58,648 bases of DNA from the NCBI GenBank assembly GCA_043101615.1, contig JBICID010000102.1, positions 1-58,648 on the forward strand, read 5' to 3'. The notes beneath the pieces were generated by a model. That model made no database searches, was not told where the DNA came from, and was given only the letters and a program-made list of their open reading frames with translations. Origin of the DNA: JBLHKT01 sp043101615. GTDB taxonomy: Bacteria; Planctomycetota; Phycisphaerae; Phycisphaerales; UBA1924. This document shows, piece after piece, positions 41,235 to 51,177 of this stretch. The position numbers were made by a program, and so were the translations under genes. Position 1 is the stretch's first letter. Each line of letters starts with the position of its first letter.

Positions 41235-43202
41235 TCAGGCGACCTCGAGCACGCTCATCACCTTCTTCAGGATGTCGTCGGCCGTCAGCCCGCACATCGC
41301 CAGCGCCTCGTCGGGCGTCCGCGTGCTCTTCGGGATCCGGCGCACGTGCATCTGCTCGAGCGTGAAGCCGTCGCCGCTCTCGGCCAGCGCGTCCGCGATG
41401 GCCGAGCCCAGCCCGCCGCCGTAGTTGTCCTCGATCGAGATCACGAACCCGCCGTTCTGGGCCACGATGTCCAGCAGCTTGTCGGAGTCGAACGGGATCG
41501 AGTACATGTCCAGCAGGGTCGCCGCGACGCCGGCCTGGTCCAGCATCTCCACCGCCTTGTTGGCCTCGTGCACCATCGACCCGCGGGCCGCCAGCACGAT
41601 GTCGCGCCCCGAGTGCAGGCTCTCGAACCCGCCCAGGTTGAACACCTGCTCGTCGGAGTACAGGAACTCGGCGTCCGGCCGGTGCGTCCGCATGTAGCAC
41701 GCGCCCTCGTACTCCGCCATCACCGCGGTCAGGGCGTACGCCGCGAACGCGTCCGACGGCTCCAGCAGGTAGCACCCCGGGTTGCCGGCCTGCGTCCGCA
41801 TGGTCGACAGGGCCCGGAACCAGGCCACGTCGGGCAGCGACATCTGGCTCGCCCCGTCCGCCGCCAGCGTGATGCCCGAGTGCGAGCCCACGATCTTCAG
41901 GTTCGCCCCGCCGTTGATCGCCATCTCGATCTGGTCGTACGCGCGCGTGATGAACTTCGCGAAGCTCGAGCAGAACGGGATCTTGCCCGCGCTGCTCAGC
42001 CCCGCCGCCACCGAGATCATGTTCTGCTCCGCGATCTTGCACTCCACGAACCGCTCCGCAAGGTCCGCGTCCTTCGCGAACGTCTCGGCGAAGGTCGAGT
42101 TGCTCACGTCCGCGTCCAGCACCACCAGGTCGCTCGACGCGTGCCCCAGCATCCGCAGCGCCACCCCGTACGCTCGACGCGTCGCGAACTTGCCCGCGTG
42201 GTACAGCGACTCCATGTCCAGCTGCGCCATCGCCTGCGAGAACGTCGGGATGTCGAACGTCGCCGGCGACTTCTCCGTCGCGTCCGCCGGCGGCTCGATC
42301 GTGAAGTGGTCCGAGCCCGACAGCGCGCTGGTCAGCTCCACGCGGCGCTGGTCCAGCTCCGCGATGCACCGCTGCAGCAGCTCGCCCGTCGCCGGCTTCC
42401 CGTGGAAGTTCCCGCCCTGCAGCGCCTCCACACCCCACCCCTTCACCGTGTTGGCCACGATCGCACGCGGCATCGCCTTCGCGTCGCCGCTCATCGCCCC
42501 GAACGCGTCCAGCGCCGCCTTGATCTGCTTCGGGTCGTGCCCGTCGATCGTGTCCACCTCGAACCCCGCCGCCGACAGACGCGCAGCGATCTTCTGGGGC
42601 GACTGCTGGTCCGACACCCGGTCCGCCTGCCCGTACGCGTTGCAGTTGAAGATCGGCAGCACGTTCGTCAGCCGGTGGTCCATGATGAAGTCGATCGCCT
42701 CGGTGATCTGTCCCTCGCGGCTCTCGCCGTCGCCCACGATGCAGTACACCCGGCGGTCGATCCCGTCCAGGCGGGCCGCCTTCGCGATCCCCGCCGCGGC
42801 GCTCAGCCCCATCCCCAGCGACCCCGTCGCCACGTCGAAGAACGGGAACCCCTCCGCCGGGCTCGGGTGCCCCTCCAGCACGCTCGTGGGCATGCGCAGC
42901 GTGTCCAGGTCGTCCAGCGTCAGCTTCCGACGCGCCCCGTTCTCCTCGATCACCATCCCCAGCGTCGCCGCCGCGGCGTACACGATCGGCACCGCGTGCC
43001 CCTCGCTGAGCACCAGCTTGTCAGACGTCGGAAAGTCCGGGAAGTCCGGCGAGTACCGCATCGACGAGAACATCAGCACCGTGACCAGGTGCCCCAGGCT
43101 CATCGCCGTGGACGGGTGGCCCGAACCCGCCTTGGCGCACATCTCCAGCGACAGACGGTTCAGCTCGATGGCCTGGGCGTGGACGGCGGCTTCGAATGAC
43201 AT
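41235..43202 (-). CDS. tkt: Transketolase
   Basis: 655 residues from ATG 43200-43202, with GGAGG nine bases upstream; a TTG six bases earlier is too close to that site. Typical features: SGHPSTAMSLGHL at the N-terminus, the thiamine-diphosphate/metal motif GDGESREGQ…NAYGQADR, and the pyrimidine-domain Glu in ECKIAEQNMISVAAGL. The C-terminal domain has YSIPFD. Transfers two-carbon units in the pentose phosphate pathway, in the cytoplasm, as a dimer. Convergent with the last dockerin gene and marks the end of the secretome island. Confidence 0.95.
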   Translation of the reverse strand: MSFEAAVHAQAIELNRLSLEMCAKAGSGHPSTAMSLGHLVTVLMFSSMRYSPDFPDFPTSDKLVLSEGHAVPIVYAAAATLGMVIEENGARRKLTLDDLDTLRMPTSVLEGHPSPAEGFPFFDVATGSLGMGLSAAAGIAKAARLDGIDRRVYCIVGDGESREGQITEAIDFIMDHRLTNVLPIFNCNAYGQADRVSDQQSPQKIAARLSAAGFEVDTIDGHDPKQIKAALDAFGAMSGDAKAMPRAIVANTVKGWGVEALQGGNFHGKPATGELLQRCIAELDQRRVELTSALSGSDHFTIEPPADATEKSPATFDIPTFSQAMAQLDMESLYHAGKFATRRAYGVALRMLGHASSDLVVLDADVSNSTFAETFAKDADLAERFVECKIAEQNMISVAAGLSSAGKIPFCSSFAKFITRAYDQIEMAINGGANLKIVGSHSGITLAADGASQMSLPDVAWFRALSTMRTQAGNPGCYLLEPSDAFAAYALTAVMAEYEGACYMRTHRPDAEFLYSDEQVFNLGGFESLHSGRDIVLAARGSMVHEANKAVEMLDQAGVAATLLDMYSIPFDSDKLLDIVAQNGGFVISIEDNYGGGLGSAIADALAESGDGFTLEQMHVRRIPKSTRTPDEALAMCGLTADDILKKVMSVLEVA

Positions 43203-43530
43203 GGGCAAGACCCTCCGAGAAAGAAAACCGCCGCTCTCCGTCCCCTCACCGGCCTGTCAGCGGACAGCGAGGACCCGGATCGCGGCGGCAGCCGGTGGAT
43301 ATGGATGAACTCTCCGAGCATAGCCGCCGCCCCGCCCACGATCCCACCCCCCGTCCGAAAAGACCGCCCCCGGCGCCGACCGGCCCGGGTTTTGCACGGA
43401 TCGATCACATCCCCTGCACCGGCGGTCTCACCCCCTATCCCTGCGGTACAATCCCGCCCCAGACCGCTAGGGGTTGTTCCTGCGGGGGTTCAACGAACGG
43501 ATCTAGACAACGCGGGTCGGAGACGAGCAC
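43203..43530. other. Intergenic region between divergent tkt and dnaN; candidate dnaN promoter
   Basis: This 328-bp stretch contains no convincing ORF or RNA gene. A good -10 hexamer TACAAT (43447-43452) points toward dnaN, about 80 bp before its ATG, but no clear -35 is seen at 16-18 bp. GGAG eight bases before 43531 is the dnaN ribosome binding site. No DnaA-box cluster (TTATCCACA-like) is visible, so there is no support for a replication origin here. Confidence 0.5.
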
Positions 43531-44691
43531 ATGAAGGTCATCTGTGAGCGTGGAGCCTTGCTCGAGGCAGTCAACCAGATCTCGGGGGTCGTCGCAGCAC
43601 GCACCCCAAGGCCGCAGCTCACCTGCGTCAAAATGCGCGCCTCCAGGGCCGGCGGCGTCGGCGAGCTCGAGATGAGCGCCACCGACACCGAGCTCTCGCT
43701 CACCCTCCGCCTCGGACGCGTCGAGGTCGAACAGGAGGGCGAGGCCCTCGTCCCCGCCGACAAGCTCCGTCAGATCGTCTCCGCCGAGGACAACGAGCCC
43801 ACCCTCACCATCGAGACCGACGACGACTCCTGCACCATCCGAGGCGCCGACGCCGAGTTCCGACTCAACACCTTCTCCCCCGCGGACTTCCCCAAGATCC
43901 CAGGATTCAAGGAGATCGCCTCCGGCTCCGCCAAGGCCGTCTTCCAGACCGACACCGCCACCCTCGCCGCCCTCATCGGACGCACCCTCTTCGCCGCCGC
44001 CCGCGAGAACTCACGCTACGCCATCAACGGCGTGCTGCTCAACCGCGACGGCAAGAAGCTCGAGATGGTCGCCACCGACGGGCGACGCCTCGCCCTGGCC
44101 TCCAGCACCCTCGCCGACAAGGGCAAGGGCGAGAGCGCCCACTGCATCGTCCCCGCCAAGGCCCTCTCCATGGTCATGAAGCTCATGGGCGACGGCGAGG
44201 AGCCCGTCCACGCAGCCGTCACCGACACCCAGGCCGTCTTCGCCATGGGAGACGACCCCGCAGACTCCCGCGCCGTCCTCGCCACCAACCTCGTCGAGGG
44301 CGCCTTCCCCCCCTACGAGGACGTCATCCCCAAGGACCAGGACATCAAGGTCGGCTTCGACCGCGACGTCCTCGCCTCCGCCGTCCGACGCGCCGCACTG
44401 CTCACCAACGAGGAGTCACGAGGCGTCCGCATGGCCTTCAACGGCTCCGAGAAGTCCCTCCGCCTCTCCAGCCGCAGCCCCGAGATGGGCGAGGCCAAGG
44501 TCGACGTCGGCCTCGCCTCCTACAACGGCTCGGACATCGAGATCGGCTTCAACCCCCAGTTCCTCACCGACGCGCTCAAGGTCATCCCCGACGCCGAGGT
44601 CATCATCGAGCTCAAGGCCGCCAACAAGCCCGGCCTCTTCCGCTCCGGCAACGACTTCGTCTACGTCGTCATGCCAGTCAACCTCAGCTGA
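43531..44691 (+). CDS. dnaN: DNA polymerase III sliding clamp (beta subunit)
   Basis: 386 residues, ATG 43531 with GGAG upstream. Full-length three-domain clamp: MKVICERGALLEAVNQISGVV at the start, LVPADKLRQIVSA, NSRYAINGVLL, MVATDGRRLALA, and the canonical C-terminus VYVVMPVNLS. The dimeric ring tethers polymerase III to DNA. Not accompanied by dnaA, recF or gyrB here, unlike the classical origin-linked order. Confidence 0.97.
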   Translation: MKVICERGALLEAVNQISGVVAARTPRPQLTCVKMRASRAGGVGELEMSATDTELSLTLRLGRVEVEQEGEALVPADKLRQIVSAEDNEPTLTIETDDDSCTIRGADAEFRLNTFSPADFPKIPGFKEIASGSAKAVFQTDTATLAALIGRTLFAAARENSRYAINGVLLNRDGKKLEMVATDGRRLALASSTLADKGKGESAHCIVPAKALSMVMKLMGDGEEPVHAAVTDTQAVFAMGDDPADSRAVLATNLVEGAFPPYEDVIPKDQDIKVGFDRDVLASAVRRAALLTNEESRGVRMAFNGSEKSLRLSSRSPEMGEAKVDVGLASYNGSDIEIGFNPQFLTDALKVIPDAEVIIELKAANKPGLFRSGNDFVYVVMPVNLS

Positions 44692-44707
44692 CCCACACGC
44701 CCACCCC

Positions 44708-44956
44708 TCACGCGGGCCCGGCCGACCCACGACCGCCCGAACGCCCGCGGCCGCACGCGTTGTCGAGCTGCAGCAGCGCCAGCGTCACGCCCGGCCACAC
44801 CAGCAGCCCCGCGACCAGCGCCAGCTGCAGCGTGGACGCGCTGCGGAGCACCCCCGGACGCACCAGCACGTACACCAGCGCCAGACCGGCCAGCACGCAC
44901 GACAGACCGATGAGCAGCAACGCGACGCGACGGAGCCTGTGAACGGATCGGGGCAT
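44708..44956 (-). CDS. Small two-helix membrane protein
   Basis: 82 residues, ATG 44954-44956 behind AGG. Two hydrophobic helices (about 11-31 and 43-62) joined by a short polar turn, with an Arg-rich start and a Gly/Arg/Ser-rich tail. Topology consistent with a small inner-membrane protein. No family recognised. Convergent with dnaN (16 bp gap) and divergent from bamA. Confidence 0.6.
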   Translation of the reverse strand: MPRSVHRLRRVALLLIGLSCVLAGLALVYVLVRPGVLRSASTLQLALVAGLLVWPGVTLALLQLDNACGRGRSGGRGSAGPA

Positions 44957-45177
44957 CCCTGCCTACTTTCAAATTCGCAACGGCGACGGGGCGTGAACAC
45001 ACCTCCCGACCCGGCCGGGGATGACCGTACCCGCACCCCGCGCACCCGACAAGACCCGAAGGCACGGATTGCCGCTTGAAATTTCTCCCCACAATTCACA
45101 CGCCCCAGCCGCGCGAACTGCCACCGAATCACAGCCCCGGTTTGTGCATGCCAACCGGCCCGGGTATCGTCCGGTCC

Positions 45178-47640
45178 ATGCCGGCGCGCCAACGAGCCAG
45201 CTCCCCTCTGTCCCGCCGGTTCATCGCGGCGATGCTCGCGTGCGCCGGGCTCGCCTGCCACCCCGCCCACGCCCTCGCACAACCCGCCACCACGCCTGAG
45301 GAAGACACCCCAGCGGGCGTCCCCCCAGAGGCCTACGAGGGACGCACCGTCGCCGAGGTCGGGCTCGTCCAGCCCCCGGGCGACGACGCCCCAGCCCTCT
45401 CCGACACCGCCCGCCAGACCGCCCGCAACAACATCCGCAGCTACGCCGGCGGCCCCTACGACCGCGAGACCATCTCCGACGACCTCCGGCGCCTCAACCG
45501 CGTCGGCCTGTTCAGCCGCGTCGAGTGCCGCGCCGTCCTGCTCGACAACGGCCAGGTCCGCCTCGAGTACGAGCTCACCGAGCGCCCCGTCATCGTCGAC
45601 GTCCAGGTCACCGGCAACGAGAAGGTCTCCGACAGGCTCATCGCCGAGCAGGTCGACCTGCGCATCGGCGTCCCGGTCGACCGCTTCCAGGTCGACCGCG
45701 CCGCCCGCAAGATCGAGCGCCTCTACCGCGAACGCGGCTACTACCTCGCACGCGTCTCCGTCGACGAGCAGGCCCTGGCCGACACCAGCGTCGTCCTCTT
45801 CCGCGTCCGCGAGGGCGAGCGCCTCCGCGTCACCTCCATCCGCTTCGAGGGCGCCCGCAGCATCCGGGAGGACCTGCTCCGGCGCGAGCTCGAGACCAAG
45901 ACCTCCGGCCTCTTCCGCAAGGGCGCCCTCGAGGACGACCAGCTCGACACCGACATCGCCAACCTCATCGACTACTACAAGGACCGCGGCTTCCTCGACG
46001 TCCGCGCCGCCTACGACATCCAGCCCGCACCCAACGGCAAGGAAGCCATCGTCACCTACCTCATCGAGGAGGGGCCCCGCTACACCCTCCGCTCCCTCCA
46101 GGCCGTCTTCAGCACCGAGGACGACCGGCCGCCCGTCTACACCGAGGCCCAGCTCGCCGGTCTCGTCCGGATCAAGCCGGGCGACGACTACGGCGTCCGC
46201 GCGCTCGACGAGGCCGTGCAGACCGTCGAGGACGCCTACGGCAAGCAGGGCTACGCCGACGTCACCGTCACACGGCGTGACAAGCGAGACCCCGACGCCC
46301 CCGTCGTCGACCTCACCCTCTTCGTCAACGAGGGGCGACGCTACACCACCGGCGAGGTCATCATCCAGGGCAACGAGATCACCCGCGACAGCGTCGTCCG
46401 GCGCGAGGTCCAGGTCGCCCCGGGCATGCCCCTGGACACCACCGCCCTCGAGGCCACCGAGGAGCAGATCCGACGGCGCAACATCTTCGACCGCAACGAG
46501 ATACGCCTCACCATCCAGCCCCCCGACCCCGACGAGCCAGACGTCCGCGACGTCCTCATCGAGATCAAGGAGACCAACACCGGCGAGCTCAACATCGGCG
46601 GCGCCATCTCGTCGGACTCCGGCGTCGTCGGGCGGCTCGGGTTCGTGCAGCGCAACTTCGACATCCGCGACCCGCCGGACTCCTTCGGCGACTTCTTCTC
46701 CGGCAAGGCCTTCCGGGGCGGCGGGCAGACCTTCCGCATCGAGGCCCTCCCCGGCAACCAGGTCCAGACCTTCAACATCGCACTCACCGACCCCGCCCTC
46801 AACGACACCGACTACTCCGGCTCGGCCAACATCTTCTACCGCAACCGCAACTTCGACGAGTTCGACGAGCGCCGCTGGGGCGCCCGCCTCAGCCTGGGCC
46901 GCCGGTTCGGCACGCGCTGGAACGGGGCCGCGAACGTCCGCATCGAGACCATCAACCTCGGCGACCTCCAGCCCGACCGCCCCACCGACATCTTCGCCGT
47001 CGCCGACGAGAACCTGCTGACCTCACTCGACCTCACCCTGACCCGCACCACCCTCGACCGCTTCGTCTTCCCCACCGAGGGCACCCGCACCCAGCTCTCG
47101 GTCTCCCAGGTCGGCGTGCTGGGCGGCGACTTCGACTACACCAAGCTCGCCGCCGAGGGCACCACCTACTTCGCGCTCCGGGAGGACATCTACGGGCGAG
47201 CCACCACCATCAAGTTCGAGGGGATGGTCGGGTGGTCGCCGCAGGGACAGGACGAGGTCCCCACCTACGAGCGCTTCTACCTCGGAGGCCAGAGCTTCCG
47301 CGGGCTCGACTTCCGCACCGTCAGCCCCAAGGGCATCCGCAACGACAACGGCCTGCCCAGCGACGACCCCGTCGGCGGCACCTGGCTCTTCTTCGCCGGC
47401 GCCGAGATCACCCAGCCCCTCTTCGAGGAGATCCTCTCCGGCGCCGTCTTCATCGACTCGGGCACCGTCACCGAGGACCCCGGCTTCGACGACTACCGCG
47501 TCACCGCCGGCTTCGGCCTCCGCGTCGTCGTCCCCGCGCTCAGCCCCGCCCCGCTCGCCTTCGACTTCGGCTGGCCCATCATCAAGGAAGACAGCGACGA
47601 AACCCGCGTCTTCAGCTTCACGCTCGACGTACCGTTCTGA
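45178..47640 (+). CDS. bamA: Outer-membrane protein assembly factor BamA
   Basis: 820 residues from ATG 45178; a longer frame to 45076 has no signal peptide. The signal peptide ends near AHALAQ. Five POTRA-like repeats (~50-430; for example VDVQVTGNEKVSDRLI, VTSIRFEGARSIREDLL, TGEVIIQGNEITRDSVV) are followed by a 16-strand barrel. The barrel has the L6 motif QSFRGLDFRTVSP and a C-terminal Phe (DVPF). It folds and inserts outer-membrane barrels. First gene of bamA-skp-lpxD-lpxC, proving a Gram-negative style outer membrane. Confidence 0.96.
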   Translation: MPARQRASSPLSRRFIAAMLACAGLACHPAHALAQPATTPEEDTPAGVPPEAYEGRTVAEVGLVQPPGDDAPALSDTARQTARNNIRSYAGGPYDRETISDDLRRLNRVGLFSRVECRAVLLDNGQVRLEYELTERPVIVDVQVTGNEKVSDRLIAEQVDLRIGVPVDRFQVDRAARKIERLYRERGYYLARVSVDEQALADTSVVLFRVREGERLRVTSIRFEGARSIREDLLRRELETKTSGLFRKGALEDDQLDTDIANLIDYYKDRGFLDVRAAYDIQPAPNGKEAIVTYLIEEGPRYTLRSLQAVFSTEDDRPPVYTEAQLAGLVRIKPGDDYGVRALDEAVQTVEDAYGKQGYADVTVTRRDKRDPDAPVVDLTLFVNEGRRYTTGEVIIQGNEITRDSVVRREVQVAPGMPLDTTALEATEEQIRRRNIFDRNEIRLTIQPPDPDEPDVRDVLIEIKETNTGELNIGGAISSDSGVVGRLGFVQRNFDIRDPPDSFGDFFSGKAFRGGGQTFRIEALPGNQVQTFNIALTDPALNDTDYSGSANIFYRNRNFDEFDERRWGARLSLGRRFGTRWNGAANVRIETINLGDLQPDRPTDIFAVADENLLTSLDLTLTRTTLDRFVFPTEGTRTQLSVSQVGVLGGDFDYTKLAAEGTTYFALREDIYGRATTIKFEGMVGWSPQGQDEVPTYERFYLGGQSFRGLDFRTVSPKGIRNDNGLPSDDPVGGTWLFFAGAEITQPLFEEILSGAVFIDSGTVTEDPGFDDYRVTAGFGLRVVVPALSPAPLAFDFGWPIIKEDSDETRVFSFTLDVPF

Positions 47641-47680
47641 GACCACACCAACGCCCGGGGGGGTGAAAGGATGGCCCGCG

Positions 47681-48307
47681 ATGACCGCCACGACCACGAC
47701 ACTCACACGACTCCGCGCGCCGGCGCTCCTCGCCGCGCTCCTGATCGCCTGCACCCTCGCCTGGAGGGCCAACGCCGGCGCCAGGCCCCCGGCCACCCCC
47801 ACCGCCGTCGCCACCATCGACATCGTCGCCATCCTCGACCAGCTCGAGGAGCGACAGGTCCTCGAGGAACGCCTCCAGGCCTCTCTCAACGAACGGCAGA
47901 AGCAGCTCGAGGAGCTCGGCAAACGCCTCGAGAACGTCCAGGCCGACATCCAGACGCTCAACCAGCAGACGCCCGCCTACCGCGAGAAGGTCCGCGAGGC
48001 GCTCGAGCTCCGAAACCTCGCCCAGACCAGGCGCCAGATCCTCGAGCAGATCATCAGCATCGAGCGGGCCGAGCTCCTCCGATCCCTCTACGACAAGATC
48101 TCGGCCTCCATCGGGCGCGTCGCAGACCGCGACGGATGGGACGTCGTCCTCCTCGACGACTCCGCCTTCCCCCTCCCACAGGGCGACGTCTCCGACCGCG
48201 ACATCGAGCGCAACATCGTCTCGCGCGGCGTCATCTACCGCCACGACTCGGTCGACATCACCAGCGACGTCATCCAGCTCATGAACAACGAGTTCAACGC
48301 CCCGTGA
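47681..48307 (+). CDS. skp: OmpH/Skp-family periplasmic chaperone
   Basis: 208 residues from ATG 47681 behind AAAGGA. A GTG at 47663 is an in-frame alternative. Signal peptide/anchor 10-38, then VATIDIVAILDQLEER and a long coiled coil (~60-140, heptads of Leu, Glu, Gln and Arg), closing with the beta body of OmpH/Skp proteins. It holds unfolded outer-membrane proteins in the periplasm and delivers them to BamA, its upstream neighbour. Its TGA overlaps the GTG of lpxD (GTGA). Confidence 0.88.
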   Translation: MTATTTTLTRLRAPALLAALLIACTLAWRANAGARPPATPTAVATIDIVAILDQLEERQVLEERLQASLNERQKQLEELGKRLENVQADIQTLNQQTPAYREKVREALELRNLAQTRRQILEQIISIERAELLRSLYDKISASIGRVADRDGWDVVLLDDSAFPLPQGDVSDRDIERNIVSRGVIYRHDSVDITSDVIQLMNNEFNAP

Positions 48308-49356
48308 TCGAGCAGCGATACACCTCTCAACAGCTCGCAGAGCTGCTCAACGCCGAGCTGCTCGGCCCGCCCGACCTCGAGCTCACCTCCCTCGCGCCCA
48401 TCGACGAGGGCGGCCCGGGGTCCATCACCTTCATCCGCTCGGCGGAGTACGCCAGGCGCTGGAAGCACAGCCGCTGCTCCGCCGCCCTCGTCTCGCGCTC
48501 GCTGACAAACAACACCGACCACGACCCCAAGACCCGCGCCCTGCTCGTCGTCGACTCGGCCGACCGCGCCTTCGTCGCCCTGCTCCAACGCGTGCGACCC
48601 GAGCTGCACGCCCCGGACGGCGTCCACCCCGCCGCGATCGTCGACCCCACCGCCACCCTGCCCCCCGGCACCCGCGTCGGCCCCGGCGCCGTCATCGGGC
48701 CCCAGACCACGTTCGGCACCGGCTGCACCGTCGGCGCCGGCGTCGTGATCGGGGCCCGCTGCACCATCGGCAACGACACCGTCATACGCCCCAACGCCGT
48801 CATCGAGGACCGCTCCACCATCGGCGACCGCTGCATCATCCAGCCCGGCGTCCTCATCGGCGGCGACGGCTTCGGGTTCGTCCCCAGGGCCGACGGCGCC
48901 GGGCTCGAGAAGGTCCCGCACGCCGGATCGGTCGAGATCGGCAACGACGTCGAGATCGGCTCCGGCTCCACCATCGATCGGGGCAAGCTCAGCCCGACCC
49001 GCATCGGGGACGGCACCAAGATCGACAACCAGGTCCAGATCGCGCACAACTGCGTCATCGGACGCGCCTGCCTCATCTGCGCACAGACCGGCATCGGCGG
49101 CTCCACGCGCATCGGCGACGGCGTCACCATCGGCGGCCTCGTCGGCATCGCCGACAACCTCACCATCGGCGACGGCGCCTCCATCGGCGCGGGCTCAGGG
49201 CTCATGCACGACGTCCCCGCAGGCGAGAAATGGCTCGGCTACCCCGCCGCACCCTCCGCACGCGCGCTCAGACAGTGGGCCTTCATGCGCAAGGTCGGGC
49301 TCGAACAGAGCCAGCGCCCCGCCAAAGACAACCAGGCCAGAGAGCCACAGGACTGA
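48304..49356 (+). CDS. lpxD: UDP-3-O-acylglucosamine N-acyltransferase
   Basis: 350 residues from GTG 48304, within the four-base overlap with skp. N-terminal uridine-binding domain (YTSQQLAELLNAELLGPPD…ITFIRSAEYA), then a left-handed beta-helix of hexapeptide repeats (VGPGAVIGPQ, IGNDTVIRPNAVI…), with GDGFGFVP and the catalytic-His segment QIAHNCVIG. C-terminal helices. Third step of lipid A synthesis: adds an acyl chain to the amino group of UDP-3-O-acylglucosamine. Confidence 0.96.
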   Translation: MIEQRYTSQQLAELLNAELLGPPDLELTSLAPIDEGGPGSITFIRSAEYARRWKHSRCSAALVSRSLTNNTDHDPKTRALLVVDSADRAFVALLQRVRPELHAPDGVHPAAIVDPTATLPPGTRVGPGAVIGPQTTFGTGCTVGAGVVIGARCTIGNDTVIRPNAVIEDRSTIGDRCIIQPGVLIGGDGFGFVPRADGAGLEKVPHAGSVEIGNDVEIGSGSTIDRGKLSPTRIGDGTKIDNQVQIAHNCVIGRACLICAQTGIGGSTRIGDGVTIGGLVGIADNLTIGDGASIGAGSGLMHDVPAGEKWLGYPAAPSARALRQWAFMRKVGLEQSQRPAKDNQAREPQD

Positions 49357-49359
49357 TCC

Positions 49360-50247
49360 GTGACCCCAACCCGACGCACGCCCGCCTCCGACGCAAGGCT
49401 CGAAGGGCGCGGGCTCTTCACCGACCAGCCCGCCGCCGTGACCATCCGGCCCGCCGAGACCGGCGCGGGCCTGCTCGTGGCCCGCCCCGGCGACGACCCC
49501 ATCCTCGCACACGTCTCCACCCTCTCCTCCGACGCGCCCCACCCCGCATTCCAGCGCCTCGCCCCACGCTGCACCGCGCTCAACCTCGACTCCGGCCCCC
49601 TCTTCACCGTCGAGCACGCCCTCTCCGCCCTCGTCGGCCTCGGCGTCACCGACGCCCTCATCGAGGCCGACGGGCCCGAGCTCCCCATCCTCGACGGCTC
49701 GGCCCTCCCCTACGTCCACGCCCTGCTCGGGGCCGGCCTCACCGACACGGACCAGCCCGCGCACCCCCTCATCGTCACCGAGGAGCTCACCCTCGCCGAC
49801 GACCGGGGCGGATCGGTCCGCGTCGAGCCAGCCGACGACACCGCCTACACCTACCACCTCGACTACGGGCCCGCGGCGCCCGTGCCGCCCGCACGCGTCT
49901 CCTGGGACGCAACCCCCGACGACTACGCCGCCAACATCGCACCGGCACGCACCTACGCCCTCCAGTCCGAGGCCGAGCAGATGCAGGCGCTCGGCCTGTT
50001 CAGGCACCTCACCCCGCGCGACATGCTCGTCATCGCCCCCCCCACGCCCGACCACCCCGGCGGCCCCATCGACAACGCCTACCGCTTCCCGGACGAGCCA
50101 GCACGCCACAAACTCCTCGACCTGATCGGGGACCTCGCCCTCGTCGGACGACCCATCCGGGCACGCATCACCGCCCGCCGCTCCGGGCACGCCCTGCACC
50201 ACCAGGTCGCCCGCGCCCTCGTCGCCCGCTTCGGCCACACCGGCTAA
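49360..50247 (+). CDS. lpxC: UDP-3-O-acyl-N-acetylglucosamine deacetylase
   Basis: 295 residues from GTG 49360, three bases after the lpxD stop. Zinc-hydrolase signature: TVEHALSAL (Glu85, His86), HKLLDLIGDL (His250, Asp254) and the catalytic SGH (His277). Two-domain LpxC without the FabZ fusion found in some phyla. Committed step of lipid A biosynthesis, cytoplasmic. With lpxD, bamA and skp it forms an envelope operon. Convergent with the next gene, overlapping it by four bases. Confidence 0.95.
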   Translation: MTPTRRTPASDARLEGRGLFTDQPAAVTIRPAETGAGLLVARPGDDPILAHVSTLSSDAPHPAFQRLAPRCTALNLDSGPLFTVEHALSALVGLGVTDALIEADGPELPILDGSALPYVHALLGAGLTDTDQPAHPLIVTEELTLADDRGGSVRVEPADDTAYTYHLDYGPAAPVPPARVSWDATPDDYAANIAPARTYALQSEAEQMQALGLFRHLTPRDMLVIAPPTPDHPGGPIDNAYRFPDEPARHKLLDLIGDLALVGRPIRARITARRSGHALHHQVARALVARFGHTG

Positions 50248-51140
50248 CCCCGCTCCACGTACTCCGTCCGGAAGATCAACAGCACCGTCCCCTGCTCCTC
50301 CGGCTGGATCCCCACCAGCCGCACACGCCGCCCGTCGCCCAGCCGGATCAGCGGATCCGGCGCGGGCTGATCACCCAGGAACACCCGGAAGATCTCCTTC
50401 AGGTCGTCCCCCTCCAGCTCGCTGGGCAGCACGTCCGTGTCGCCAGGCGTGCCGGAGAACACCCACGCCGGCGGCAACGGCAGGCGACCGATGCTCACCG
50501 AGTCCGCGATCAGCCACACCGTGCCGTCCCCCCGGAACTGCGGCGTCAGCGTCGCGGTCATGTACGAGCCCTCGCTCGTCGCGCTCGACCGCACCCGCGC
50601 CCCCAGCCTGATCGTCGCCCCGTCGAAGTTCAGACGCAGCTCCGCCAGCTCCTCCGGCCACGCCGCGAGCCAGCCCTCCGCCTCCGCCCACTTCGGCAGG
50701 CGCTCGGTCAGCCAGGCGCTGGCCTGCCCGCTCTCCAGGCGCACGCCCCAGTTCTCGCTCGCCCGCACCGTCCCCACCAGCGGGAGCTCCCGCTCGGTCA
50801 GCTCGCGCCGGCGCGTCAATTCCCCGGACAGACCGTTCTCGACGTTCAGCGCCGCCTCCCGCACCGCCGGGTCCGCCGCGTCGATCGGCGTCCACCAGTC
50901 CGGGGCCTGCTTCATCCGGTGGTTGGCGTACACCAGCGCCCCGGTCACACCCACCACCAGCCCGATCGCGAGCCCGATCAGCAACGCCGAGTGCTTCCCC
51001 ACCCAGCCCCCAAGCCGTCGCGCCAGCGGCCTCGGAGCCTCCTCCTCGGGCACGAGACCACGACGCGCACCCGGGATCGGGATCGGCGAGACCGGATGCG
51101 ACAACGCATCCTCTCCGTGCTGGCGCTCCGTCGACGGCAC
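50244..51140 (-). CDS. Single-pass membrane protein of unknown function
   Basis: 298 residues if started at GTG 51138-51140, but that start has a poorly spaced ribosome site. A TTG at about 51102-51104, behind GGAGAGG, is an alternative. N-terminal cytoplasmic part of ~48 residues, one transmembrane helix (~50-70, SALLIGLAIGLVVGVTGALV), then an extracytoplasmic domain of about 225 residues containing an LRLNFDGATIRLGARVR strand pair. No family recognised. The stop overlaps lpxC. Confidence 0.8.
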   Translation of the reverse strand: MPSTERQHGEDALSHPVSPIPIPGARRGLVPEEEAPRPLARRLGGWVGKHSALLIGLAIGLVVGVTGALVYANHRMKQAPDWWTPIDAADPAVREAALNVENGLSGELTRRRELTERELPLVGTVRASENWGVRLESGQASAWLTERLPKWAEAEGWLAAWPEELAELRLNFDGATIRLGARVRSSATSEGSYMTATLTPQFRGDGTVWLIADSVSIGRLPLPPAWVFSGTPGDTDVLPSELEGDDLKEIFRVFLGDQPAPDPLIRLGDGRRVRLVGIQPEEQGTVLLIFRTEYVERG

Positions 51141-51177
51141 GCACCCAGCATATCTCCTTCAACGCTGCGTGCCCGCT

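Noticed and set aside
43203..43530. Replication origin next to dnaN
   Set aside because: No cluster of DnaA boxes, no AT-rich unwinding region and no dnaA nearby.
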